Assembly (NCBI RefSeq): GCF_001625215.2
Contig: NC_030389.2
Coordinates: 1,710,930-1,774,929, forward strand
Direction: 5' to 3'
DNA: 64,000 nucleotides
From: Daucus carota subsp. sativus
Taxonomy: Eukaryota; Streptophyta; Magnoliopsida; Apiales; Apiaceae
The translations under genes and the position numbers were made by a program. Under the pieces are notes generated by a model. It worked only from the letters and a program-made list of their open reading frames with translations, was not told the DNA's origin and made no database searches. This document shows positions 1 to 11,362 of this stretch, one piece after another (within the stretch, counting starts at the first letter, position 1; each line of letters opens with the position of its first letter).

Positions 1-70
1 TTTCATTTCAGGAACTTCAACTACAATCAAGTCAAACAAGAGCAAAGCTAAAATCTCAACAAAAATTCAA

Positions 71-1576
<1,506 letters not shown>

Positions 1577-2808
1577 TCATCTAACTGAAATTCGGAATAT
1601 TGTTTCACCATTTGTTTTAAGTAATGGAGCAGTTATGATGCTTTGGTTGTATCTTCCTGTGTTTTCTTGTTGAATTTGCAATGTGCATTATTGATGATGA
1701 ATATATTCATAATTTAATGTTGATATGAGGCGGGCGTTTTTTCCGCTTTTGCAGATTTGTGTGTTTTTATCGTGATAATAACTTGAAAGATAAAAGTCGT
1801 ATTCAGGACACAATATTATAGCAGGAGTTTGAGTATTTTCAAAAGCTCCTGTGTATTAGTAGGTACACTTTGTAATATCAGTACCCAGAATCCTATGTAT
1901 TATTGTAATGGGTATCGATCCGACTGCCAGGGACATGTTAAATAACAACATATTGATTTGAGGCCGTTTGGATGAATATCCAACTGTCAGGATTATAACA
2001 TTTTTTTAAAAACGTCAAGTGGTTTTAACGCTAGTAGTTAGACAGGGACTCGTCCAACGCATTTTAAGCACAAGCGCTGGACATATCAAAATTTTGTTAT
2101 AATTCTAACTGCTGGATATTCATCAACGGCCACAAATCGTGTGTTATTTAACATGTCCGTGGCAGCCGGTACCCTATTGTAATTGCTCATGTCAGATTAT
2201 GATAGGATCCTATGTTCTGGCGCTTCTGTGTTTTTTAAGTATTGTGGAGTAAGGACCTGAATCCGAGACATCATGAATGTGCTTCTTTTTTCTTTTACCT
2301 AAGGAGAATCTTATCCGAGTAAACTTTGGATGCGTACCACCCTACCAGACCCGGTGCCACTTTAGGTGCTTCGGATTTGGAGTGCCAGAGAATGGACATA
2401 CTTATGTAAGGAGTGACTGATTTCTTACAACATCGTTTCTGGATGCGAGTACTCGGAACTCGGATCGGACGAGATGAGTGCTCGGCCGAGTTAACCGATT
2501 TCTAAAACACTGCTTATGCAAGGTTCAGATACCTGGCGAAAAACGGCGACAAGAACTAACAACTGAATGAGTGCGTCAGAGATCAATGGAAGATCTGAAA
2601 CTGCTAAACTATAGTAAAACCAAGTTATTATTCAAGTGTCAACTATATCTACAGGCGCAAAAGGTCACAAAAGTGCAAAACATTTAGGAAATTAAGTTAA
2701 CAAACATAACGTCTTAGATCACATACCACAAACCAAACCGCATAAACTCAAATTCTAACTAGCCAATCTTCAAAACTCCGAAAATGAAAACTTCAACCTG
2801 CATATGGT
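1577..2808. other. Convergent 3' spacer between CCoAOMT and FPP
   Basis: This spacer holds the 3' UTR of the methyltransferase and, from the other side, the 3' UTR of the FPP gene. A Mutator-type MITE (listed separately) lies in the middle. I see no ORF or RNA gene worth calling; the remainder is unremarkable single-copy-looking sequence. Confidence 0.6.
1910..2174. mobile_element. Mutator-type MITE with 9-bp target duplication
   Basis: A 265-bp non-coding element whose ends are inverted (GGGTATCG left, CGGTACCC right), with inverted similarity running about 90 bp inward. The 9-bp sequence TATTGTAAT occurs directly before (1901-1909) and after (2175-2183) it. A 9-bp duplication plus long inverted ends is the usual signature of Mutator-like non-autonomous elements. 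It sits about 330 bp beyond the CCoAOMT stop codon and may lie in or near its 3' UTR. Confidence 0.85.
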
Positions 2809-5802
2809 CTATGTGCGAAATGACAGAGATCTCTTCACCTTCGTTCCCCTCTTCCTCCTAAGGAATAGTTTCTTCAACAAACTACTTCCTTCCTGTTTTT
2901 TACTCGGGATAATGGCCATAGTCCTAACCGGAGTTAAGGCCTCATGCTTTCCGCCAAGGAAATGAACTTTAGGTGATATTAAAACATCCTGATTCTTGTA
3001 GTGAATAGTGGATGATATCTTTTTTTCTGAAGTGCTTATGATCTCTTTTGTTTTTGGAGACTCGAGAGTTGTAGGCTCGCCACTGTGCTCATCTAGCATG
3101 TCGCGCAGAGATGAACGCTGGTTTAGCTTACTTTTGGACTCGGTGGTGTTTGGAGTAGAGACAACCTTTTCAAATTCAGATGATTCCTTCCGAGAAGACA
3201 GTGCTTTTAACTGTTTTCCGAGGTTAAAGATGGTTTCTTGGCACTCTGCTAATTTTGCAGAAGCAGCATTGATCTCGGAGTCCTGGAAATGGTCAGTTGT
3301 AAAATAATAACATTTTCGCAACAAATAAGTGAAAAAACCAATGCTCCTCTTGTAGATATTGAACTTACAGTTTGGAGTAGCTTTTTATCTGGATCCAGGT
3401 CTTTCTTTGTACGGTCCTTGTTCGTAACACTGCAAATCAAGGGCTCTGAATTTAGATCCTTTCTTTTCCTTCATGAAAAATTACAAGGACTCTATAGTTA
3501 ACAGGAAAAGATGGTACCTCTCTAGTTGCAGTCCAAGCTCCAGACAAGTTGCTTCGAATTCTTCACAGCATCTACTTCTTTCCTCGAGTTCCACTTCAAG
3601 ATATGATAACTTTTCATAAAGTTTATCGAGTTCTAGTTTGGAAACTGTAAGTTGCATATGTAGATCCTCATTTAACAACTTCTGATGTTCTAGTTGCTCC
3701 GCAATAATACTTTTTGATTCTTTTAGTGTCCCGAGCTCAGTTTGTAGGCTTCCGATTCTTTCTTCTGTTTCTGCAAGTTGTAACATCAGTTTATCATTCT
3801 TCTCATTTGCCACTTTCAGCAATGCCTCCAAGTCCTCGTCCTGGGCTTTTACAATCTTTGGTTCATTTCTTGAGGATTCACGTTCGTCTACTAAAATGCC
3901 TATATCGGACATTTTTTTAAGACAATCCTTCAGTGGAGAACTAGTAGGAGTTTTCCAAGTGATGTAACCACTAACAGGAAGTAGAGCAGCCTGATCAAAA
4001 TCCTTGGAACTCGTACGTATCTTGTTAGATAAAGCTACTTTTATCTCCTCCAGAAGTTCATCAAGGCTTTTATTTGAAATCCGCTTCTGATCCAAAATTA
4101 CCTTCAACACATCCTGAGGCCAACAAGCATCACTAATTTCAACAAGAGGCTCTACTGGAACTAGTTCCTTGCCACTAATTTCTAAATCATGTTCTCTTGA
4201 ATCGCTCATCAAGCGATTAGAGAAGGTTTTACTCACATCTGAAGAAACTTGAGAACTTCCTGACGGGGAATGAACTGCAACAATTGCTAATTTCTCCATC
4301 TCAACAAAATCATCCATAAGGCTCATGTCTGAAACTCCAGTCATTTTGCAGTCAGGTGTACTTTTTGCTTCCTCCTGTGAGATCAAAGCCAATGATCTAG
4401 AATGAACTAGTTCATCATCATATGCAAGATCAAAACTAGATGACAGAGACCTATTGGATGAATGACCGTACATGGACTTCTTTACATGTTTTGGATCTTT
4501 TAAGAGATCTCTTAGCTGAGCCTCGACATGTGATAATTTGGAAGCTGTTTGAGAAAATGAGGTTCTTGAAGAATGGATTTCATCATCTTTCTTGATTAGA
4601 AGTTCTTTCAGAATTTTGTTTTCTTCCTCGACTATGGACAGCCTTCCTATTAGAAAGCTTGAATTTTTACCATAAGTCTCGGAAGATCTTTCAATAGTTA
4701 ATCCTGTCGCATTATTCATATTTCTTCTCGTAGTCTCTGTGTGTTTTCTTCCATGAATTTCTACTTCATTCCTCATCTCTGCAAAAGCAGCTGGACCTGG
4801 AAGTCTTTTCCGCATCAAGACTCTTAATCTCTGACATTCTGCCTCCAACTTTGAAACCTTCTTCATGCTCTCCAAATGTTGCTTATGTGATGCATCAGCA
4901 GACCGACGATTGAATTCCAACTCCTCATTTCGAATCTCAAGCTCCTTCTCAAGAATCCGAAACTCATACTTCAAGAAACCATTTTCTTTTTCCATCTTAT
5001 CTAGCCTAGCCATAAGTGTCTCGAACTCTGTCTCTGTCTGAGCTTTGAGTCTATTCAGAGATTGAATCATATTCTCTTTCAACAACAGTGCTTCACTTAA
5101 ATGGGAATTCTCAACCATCAGATTTTCTAATCTTTTAGTTGTTTCCGTAAACCTATCCTCTAATTTCTTTTGTACCTTCTCGAATTCTCTTGATGTACTC
5201 ATAACAGCATCATGCAAACTTTTCTCATGATCCTCTCGTGCAGAAGCAATTTTTTGTATAGATTCCTTCAATGCAGAAGTTAGATAAGTGATCGTTTCAT
5301 TTGCTGATACATTCTGCAACAAAGCCTCATCAAGTTCTTGCTTTAGAAAAACTGCCTCCATCTCCGCCTTCTTCTGGCCTAAATATTCTCATCGAGAGGC
5401 ACAAGCTCAATTAATATATTACACTGCTATAAAATATGTTGATTAATCACTTACCGAGACAAAAAAAAAACTATAATCACCTGCAATAGCATCTTGAGCT
5501 CTCTTCTCATGTTTTGCCACCAAATCATCTTTGGTGTTAGAATCGCGAAGAACAGATGTTAACGTCTCGTTTAGGTTTTTCACTAGACTCTCCAGATGAA
5601 CTTCTTTCTGAGAAGAAAGTGAGCACATAATCGTCATGTAAGAAGAAATAAATAGCAGTCGAAATTTTAATAATACTTTTCTTTCACTAGTAACAGAAAA
5701 TAGAAAATCTGTTACCTCTTCTTCATTTTGGTCGGTTTTATCTGTTGCAAGAATTGTTTTCTCCGAAGGCTTTTTCCTCCAAAGCCATGTCTTATGATCC
5801 AT
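2809..5802 (-). CDS. FPP: Filament-like plant protein (FPP), long coiled-coil protein
   Basis: Plant-specific FPP proteins are long coiled-coil proteins; tomato FPP was found as a partner of the nuclear-envelope-associated protein MAF1. The molecular role is unclear. Exons read on the minus strand are 5802-5716, 5607-5481, 5378-3518, 3429-3369 and 3282-2809, joining in frame to 869 aa. The N-terminus MDHKTWLWRKKPSEK matches the family's MDRRSWLWRRKSSEK-type start, which decides the ATG at 5802. The very large third exon has heptad-rich stretches broken by a Ser-rich, low-coil segment and then a second coiled-coil block. The C-terminal block SAKLAECQETIFNLGKQLKA and the last residues RSLSFRT are also family features. 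No enzymatic motif is seen. Identity is secure; function is inferred from the family. Confidence 0.93.
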
Positions 5803-6520
5803 GTTATCAAGTATCTGGTCCGAAAACTAGGTGCACCTCAATTTCTTTCTGAATAACAACCATCCATACATATTCAAGAGTAAGGTTAGGTTACAGAAAT
5901 GTTACAAAACAAAAATTGAAACCAACTTGAAGGAAGTTAACAAGAACTGCATACGCAATCTTGGATCAAGAACTCTAACACTATTTACTTAAGGACAAGT
6001 TACTAGGCTGCATGAACTACTAATAATATCAGGATATCAAAAGAGAAAACACTTTCACAGCTAAATAGTGACAAGCAAACAATTATTCAAAAAAAAATCT
6101 AAGAAATTTACACAATGTCTGCACCAAATTTACAGATATGCACAATCTCCGTAATCGATAACAATAACACCTAATCAGGCTTTCCCCAACCAGAAGTGAC
6201 CAAATTCACACACACAATTTCACAGATAAAAGATACACAAGAACATAATGCCATATCTGCAGACTCTCACAATCAAGGAACAACAAACACAAAATGCTAG
6301 AACACGAATAAAATTGCGTCCACAACTATATGTATACCAGACTCAACAATCCACCACAGGTCGGCCCAAAAGTACTAACAAATTAATATACATTAATAAT
6401 TTGCTTGTGTTAATAAAGGGTCTAAATACTCTTTATCTAACCAGCGTGGGATGTTACATAAACACTAAAGTAAAATGATGCATGACAACAAGTAAACAAC
6501 TTCTAAAAATTAAGTGAAGT
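5803..6520 (-). other. Upstream region of FPP
   Basis: This AT-rich stretch lies 5' of the FPP start codon and should contain its promoter and 5' UTR. No convincing TATA box or upstream splice site could be chosen by eye. No competing ORF looks real. Confidence 0.4.
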
Positions 6521-6524
6521 CATC

Positions 6525-6650
6525 AGCGTGATGAGATAACCTAGTGATAAAGGCTTATCGTAGTAGATTCTGAGTTCGATTCACGCTCACTCCGAAGTTT
6601 ATATTGGAACAGATAAAAAGTACAAGTTATTTTGTGTCTGAAGGGGCTAA
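6525..6650 (+). repeat. Probable tRNA-derived SINE head
   Basis: A stretch resembling the two internal promoter boxes of a tRNA gene is present: an A-box-like TAACCTAGTGATAAAGG near 6538 and a B-box-like GAGTTCGATTCA near 6571, about 30 bases apart. The remainder does not fold as a normal tRNA, so a tRNA-derived SINE is more likely than a functional tRNA. Ends and target duplications were not resolved. Confidence 0.4.
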
Positions 6651-8950
6651 ACAGAGATGATCACCTAGCTTAGTGGAGAAGTGAAGAAGGGTTGGTAACT
6701 ATGTCTAGCTTAGACACCATTGTAGCCACTAGCCAAGAAGATGAAGAGCTAAATGAAGCAATTTATGGCAGAACAGACACAGATAAATACAAAGAAAGCT
6801 GTGAATGTAGCGTATGAATGTGTATAATGGGAAAGATTACAATTACACTAGTAGGTGTACTGACCCCCCTCAACCTCAGAGACATAAACCACTTGTCAAG
6901 TGAGATCACATTTCACCCTCTCCAACCCACCGACAATCAACCTCATGTGGTAAATACCAAAGTCGGAATTCTTTCCCGAAAATTTAAATACTCACGCATA
7001 CATATTAATCCGAAAATTTAAATACTCACGCATACGTGTTATTCCGCTTATGTCTGAACCTTCTGTATTGCGTTACAAAACAAATTCCATTGCATGATTA
7101 AAAATCAAAAGATGGTCAGAGACAAACAACGGTAACTAAAACGAGTAAAGAACATTTTACTTTCCTCACTTTCTTCTTTTGAGTGAATGTAACAGTATTT
7201 AGTATTCACTTGGACATGATGGGCTAGGTAAATTTTTATGAACTGAATATTTAATATCTTCGAGTAAAATTCAAAATAGCGGAGCCGTGATAAATGATCT
7301 AAAATATTATTTATTAATGTGTGATAGTTTAATATTTTAATTTTTTATAATAAACGTTAGATTGTGTTGCCTTTAGATTTAAAAATCACTACAAAACATA
7401 ATACAATTTGACGTCTTAGAGTAAAACGTTACTTGGAATAGAATTCATATTTTCAAAATACTATACGGTCTAACGTTAATAAGTGATAAAAAGATGAAAA
7501 CTACTGATTTAGCATTTTACATTACAAAGTGATATTTCAAACTATTTTTTTCGATAATAATATTTGAGACCATTTTTTCAATTAATAATATTTCAGATCT
7601 TTTTTCTAAAAAAGTTGAAGCGGCAACAGCTTCAATTCGATGATTATCAATTCGAGTTCTTGACGATTTATCTCGTATTTCGTAACTAAATCTCGTTCTA
7701 TGAATCAAAAGGTCGAGTTCCCAAATAAAAATACATGAGAAATAGAAAACTAATAATTTTAAAGATATTTTTCCTTTCTCATAATTAAATTAAATACATA
7801 TATTTTTATTTCGAATTCTCGATCTCCGATTAATAAGATAATATGACCTGTTATTCGAGGCTGAGCACTTTGTAATTTGTATGGTCTATTCCACTTGGAA
7901 AAAGAATCATAGTGAACAATACTTTAGCAGTACACTTTAAGAAGCAATGGGATGCCAAGTTATTTCTCTTTAATACTTTTTTTAGGTGGAGAAAAAAGTC
8001 AAAAAAGTGGCAGAATGAGGAGAATATTTGAAGCCCTTAATCATTTTGTCTCCGATTTTAATTTAGTTTAAGCAATCAAATTTGTCGTTATTACTTTGAT
8101 CTCAAAACACTTCATTCTTTTCTCTACTTTGTACTAGGAAAGGAATCAATTGACATACATGAAGAATATAATTAATGATGCACTAATCTGCTTTTAGTGT
8201 TAAACACTCCTCCTTTTTATCCTGCTTATCGTTTTAGTGTCTAGAATTTTAAAAATTGTTCCGGAAAAGTTAGGTGACGTTTGTTTAATTTCCGATAATT
8301 AATAAGATAAAAAATTATGAGACCGTTTGACTGGGTTTAAAAAGAGCTACTTAGGTGAAAATTTTGTTTTGAACTTATAGATTATCAAAAGTGCTTGGAT
8401 ACCATTAATTATAAATTAGGTTTTTCGAAGCTACATCTAACAAAAACTAGATTTTGGTGCGCTTTTTTTACCCTTCTCAAACCCGATCATAAGCGGTTCT
8501 AATATTTGTCAAACCGTTCTAGTTAAGCACAAACCCACTTTAATATTAAAAAAGTCGAGAAATTAAATCTACTCCCCAAACATGCATTATATGTTTTGAG
8601 ATTTTTTTTTATTTATACATTTATACAAGAAAACAGCTTATTAATTAAAAATATGCACTTTCAATTAATTATAAATATCCTCAATTATAAATTTTGTCGA
8701 TTATAAATTTCATATTCATAAATATCACAATATAAATTACGGATACTTAACTTCAAACCAAACAGATGGTAGTTGAATCTGGTAAGGACACCTAGTTGGC
8801 TAGTTCCATGTAGACTCTCATAAGTCATAGACCACGAATTGCACGTGTTTGGTCTTATACTCGTTTATTGAGTTAACATCTAAATAAAACTTAAAAAAAA
8901 AATAAGATAGGCCGAATTTTTTATTGTCAAAATCGGTCTTTGAAACAATT
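6651..8950. other. AT-rich gene-free spacer
   Basis: No coding, RNA or structured element was recognised. There is a short two-copy tandem repeat around 6974-7050 (CGAAAATTTAAATACTCACG repeated). Otherwise the stretch is low-complexity AT-rich sequence. Confidence 0.5.
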
Positions 8951-9099
8951 TTATATAGGGAATTTATCAAATATACTACTTTTTAGGATCTTATTTGCAA
9001 AAATACCATCTTCCTAAATTAATTGCATATTTACTAAACTAAGTTTCTAAATTGCAAAAATACTACCCCTCCCCCTGCAATTAAATGCAACCTCATATG

Positions 9100-9243
9100 C
9101 AACTGAATGCCTGATTTCAAGTTCCACTTTTCAAATGTCATTTTCGACCTCATCCTTGAAATCCATATATATATATACAGATTCTGAAAATCTGGTCGAA
9201 AATGACATTTGGAGACTGGAACTTGAAATCAGGCATTTAGTTG
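9100..9243. repeat. Short foldback repeat, arms about 50 bp
   Basis: The left arm (about 9100-9149) and right arm (about 9193-9243) are inverted copies with only a few mismatches. Both contain the core GCCTGATTTCAAGTTCCA or its complement. The spacer is an AT microsatellite. The arms sit in a larger stretch rich in TTGCATTTAGTTGC-like words. It may be a MITE or part of a larger foldback. Confidence 0.75.
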
Positions 9244-9329
9244 CATTCAGTTGCATTTGGTTGCATTCAATTAATTCTATTTTGATCTAATAGCCCCGCC
9301 AGGGGCACCCATACATCAGTTGTATTTAA

Positions 9330-9887
9330 GGGTTATATATCAAATTGGCCACCCATTTCGTCAAAATATCTCATTTTAATCACTTAGCTCATCGCAAATT
9401 CGTTTAAGCCACTATAAACAAAATATATATCATTTTAACCACATTACTATTCATATATTTTTACTTAATCAATTATCAAAAATTAATTATTTATTTTTTT
9501 ACTATAAAACCACTTCGAGTACCATCATAATTATCTCTAGTATTTATCAAAATAATTTGAGAATTAATAAAGCAACATAGCTATGTATTTAAAAAAAATA
9601 TTTAGTTATAAATATATATTTATGTGATCACCCTAACTATGTTGCTTTATTAATTCCTAAATTATTTTGATATATATTAAAGACAATTATGAAGGTACTT
9701 GAAGCGGTTTTGTAGTAAAAACGCAAACGATCGATTTTTGATAAATGATTAAGTAAAGATGTATGAATAGTGATGTGGGTAAAATGATATATATTTGATT
9801 TATAGTGGCTTAAACGGGTCTCCGATGAGATGGGTGGCTAAAATGAGATATTTTGACGTAATAGGTGGTCAGTTTGATATATAACCC
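9330..9887. mobile_element. Foldback MITE, about 558 bp
   Basis: The ends are inverted: GGGTTATATATCAAA at 9330 and TTTGATATATAACCC ending at 9887. Inverted similarity continues inward for roughly 250 bp per arm, meeting near 9600-9620 around paired AACATAGCTATG / AACTATGTTGC sequences. It has no coding capacity. A clean target duplication was not seen, so the superfamily is left open. It lies inside the same TTGCA-rich repeat region as the 9100 foldback, suggesting nesting. Confidence 0.8.
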
Positions 9888-10262
9888 ATTGTAATTTACA
9901 GTTTTCAGTTGCATTTAGTTGCTTATGAGATTGCATATTCAGTTGAATATTGCCCCTGGGGGCTGCAACCCAAATCCACCACAATATCACCCCACCCTAA
10001 AAAAATTTAGTTGCATATGAGGTTGCAACCCAAATCAGAATTGTTTATTTTTAAACACAAATGTACTATATTGAATTTTTATAATGTGATTTACACGGAT
10101 TTTATAATAACGTGATGTGATTATAGTTTGAATATTCTAGCAAACCGTAAATGCGGGTTGGTTTGCAGTTTTTGAGAAATGTATCGGTTTTTGGATCTAA
10201 ATTATTTCGTTAAAAAGAAATTCCACAGGCTTGTGAATGAAAAGGGTTGAACAAGTATCTAC

Positions 10263-10734
10263 TGTTGGGTTCCGTCCCGAATTCCTAAATAAGTTAAGAA
10301 TCCTAATTGGAGAAGGTATCTTATTTATGATAATTGAGGTAATCCGATTCTTGGTAGAATATTAATTGTGGAAGGATTTCTATCCAAGATAGGAAAAGAT
10401 GGTAATTATCATAAATAGGATTTTGAAGTTGATTAGGATTAGAATATCTTGGATGCCTATAAATATAGTTATTTGTAGGAGTTTTATTGTATTGCAAAAG
10501 TTAGAGAGTTGTGTGAGAGATACACAAGAGAGAACTTTTGTGATCAAGTTGAGGGGTTTGTATACAAGAGTGTTGAGTGAGGGAGCGACTCTAATCTTGT
10601 AATACATTCATATTTAGTGGATTGGTGGTTTTACCCTCCCTTGAGGGGTTTCCACGTTAATTGTTGTGTTCTTTACTTTCGTGCTTGTTATTGTGTTTGA
10701 TTAACGTCAATCTATAGTGGATGCGATCCTAACA
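10263..10734 (+). repeat. Single 472-bp LTR next to a primer-binding site
   Basis: The segment begins TGTTGGGTTCCG and ends CGATCCTAACA, the TG...CA ends of an LTR. It is followed two bases later by a sequence complementary to the 3' end of initiator tRNA-Met. No second copy of this LTR and no gag or pol coding sequence follows within the window. The 5 bases before it, TCTAC (10258-10262), reappear after the neighbouring TRIM at 11358-11362. Confidence 0.75.
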
Positions 10735-10737
10735 AAC

Positions 10738-10749
10738 TGGTATCAGAGC
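10738..10749 (+). other. Primer-binding site (tRNA-iMet type)
   Basis: TGGTATCAGAGC is the classic plant retrotransposon primer-binding site complementary to initiator tRNA-Met, placed directly after the 472-bp LTR. A second, slightly altered one (TGGTATCAGTGCC) starts at 10943 after the first TRIM LTR. Confidence 0.85.
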
Positions 10750-10766
10750 GAGTGGGTTCAACCCAA

Positions 10767-10809
10767 GTCCCACATCGGAAAGATAAAGAAGATTTATCTT
10801 GAATATAAG
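10767..10809 (+). promoter_or_regulatory. USE plus TATA pair in TRIM LTR, copy 1
   Basis: GTCCCACATCG (10767-10777) is a perfect match to the plant snRNA upstream sequence element, RTCCCACATCG. ATATAAG follows at 10803-10809, 25 bases after the USE. In plant snRNA genes this pair drives U-snRNA transcription, and a spacing of about 25 is closer to the Pol III (U6-like) than the Pol II arrangement. Whether it drives the LTR here is inference. Confidence 0.7.
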
Positions 10810-11183
10810 CAGCCAAAGAACTCCATTAGTATGAGGCCTTTTGGGAGGAGCCCGAAAGCAAATCCGTGCGGGCTTGACCACGGCCCAGAGCGGACAATAT
10901 CATACTAATGCGGAGTTCACGGGTGTTGCGCGGCCCAACAAGTGGTATCAGTGCCGAGGTTAAGAAGTTGATCTTGGGGTTGCGGGCTGCAGTTGTGTGA
11001 TGTGGGGAGGCTCTCCAGAACTGCGATTGAAGGTCTTGGACGGCTTGTGTCGAAAGTCTTTCCGACAAAGGTGGTCGGACGGCGTGTCCCGCAAGATGAG
11101 GAACGATGAGGAGCGGCGGTATAAGAGTCACAAGATTGGTGGTTCTTGGATTGAGGGGAGATTGATGAGTGGGTTCAACCCAA

Positions 11184-11226
11184 GTCCCACATCGGAAAGA
11201 TAAAGAAGATTTATCTTGAATATAAG
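11184..11226 (+). promoter_or_regulatory. USE plus TATA pair in TRIM LTR, copy 2
   Basis: This is the same GTCCCACATCG element (11184-11194) and ATATAAG (11220-11226), with identical 25-base spacing, in the second LTR. Conservation between the copies is expected, since LTRs are copied from one template. Confidence 0.7.
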
Positions 11227-11362
11227 CAGCCAAAGAACTCCATTAGTATGAGGCCTTTTGGGAGGAGCCCAAAAACAAATCCGTGCGGGCTTGACCACGG
11301 CCCAAAGCGGACAATATCATACTAATGCGGAGTTAATGAGTGTTGCGCGGCCCAACATCTAC

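Larger units (their letters stand above)
10753..11357 (+). mobile_element. TRIM retrotransposon with two 188-bp LTRs
   Basis: Two direct copies of a 188-bp sequence lie at 10753-10940 and 11170-11357, both starting TGGGTTCAACCC and ending CGGCCCAACA, differing at only about half a dozen sites. Between them are 229 bp with a primer-binding site immediately inside the first LTR and a purine tract (GAGGGGAGA, about 11153-11161) just before the second. There is no coding sequence; a 135-aa minus-strand ORF across it is spurious. This is the layout of a terminal-repeat retrotransposon in miniature. Each LTR contains a snRNA-type promoter pair and a 16-bp stem interrupted by a 2-nt bulge (10819-10834 with 10900-10917 in copy 1). 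Confidence 0.88.

Noticed and set aside
6525..6600. Possible tRNA gene (A-box and B-box words)
   Set aside because: The flanking sequence does not form an acceptor stem or normal arms; a SINE head is the better explanation.
10826..11233. 135-aa minus-strand ORF
   Set aside because: It lies entirely across the TRIM LTRs and internal region, has no family resemblance and is a by-product of GC-richer repeat sequence.
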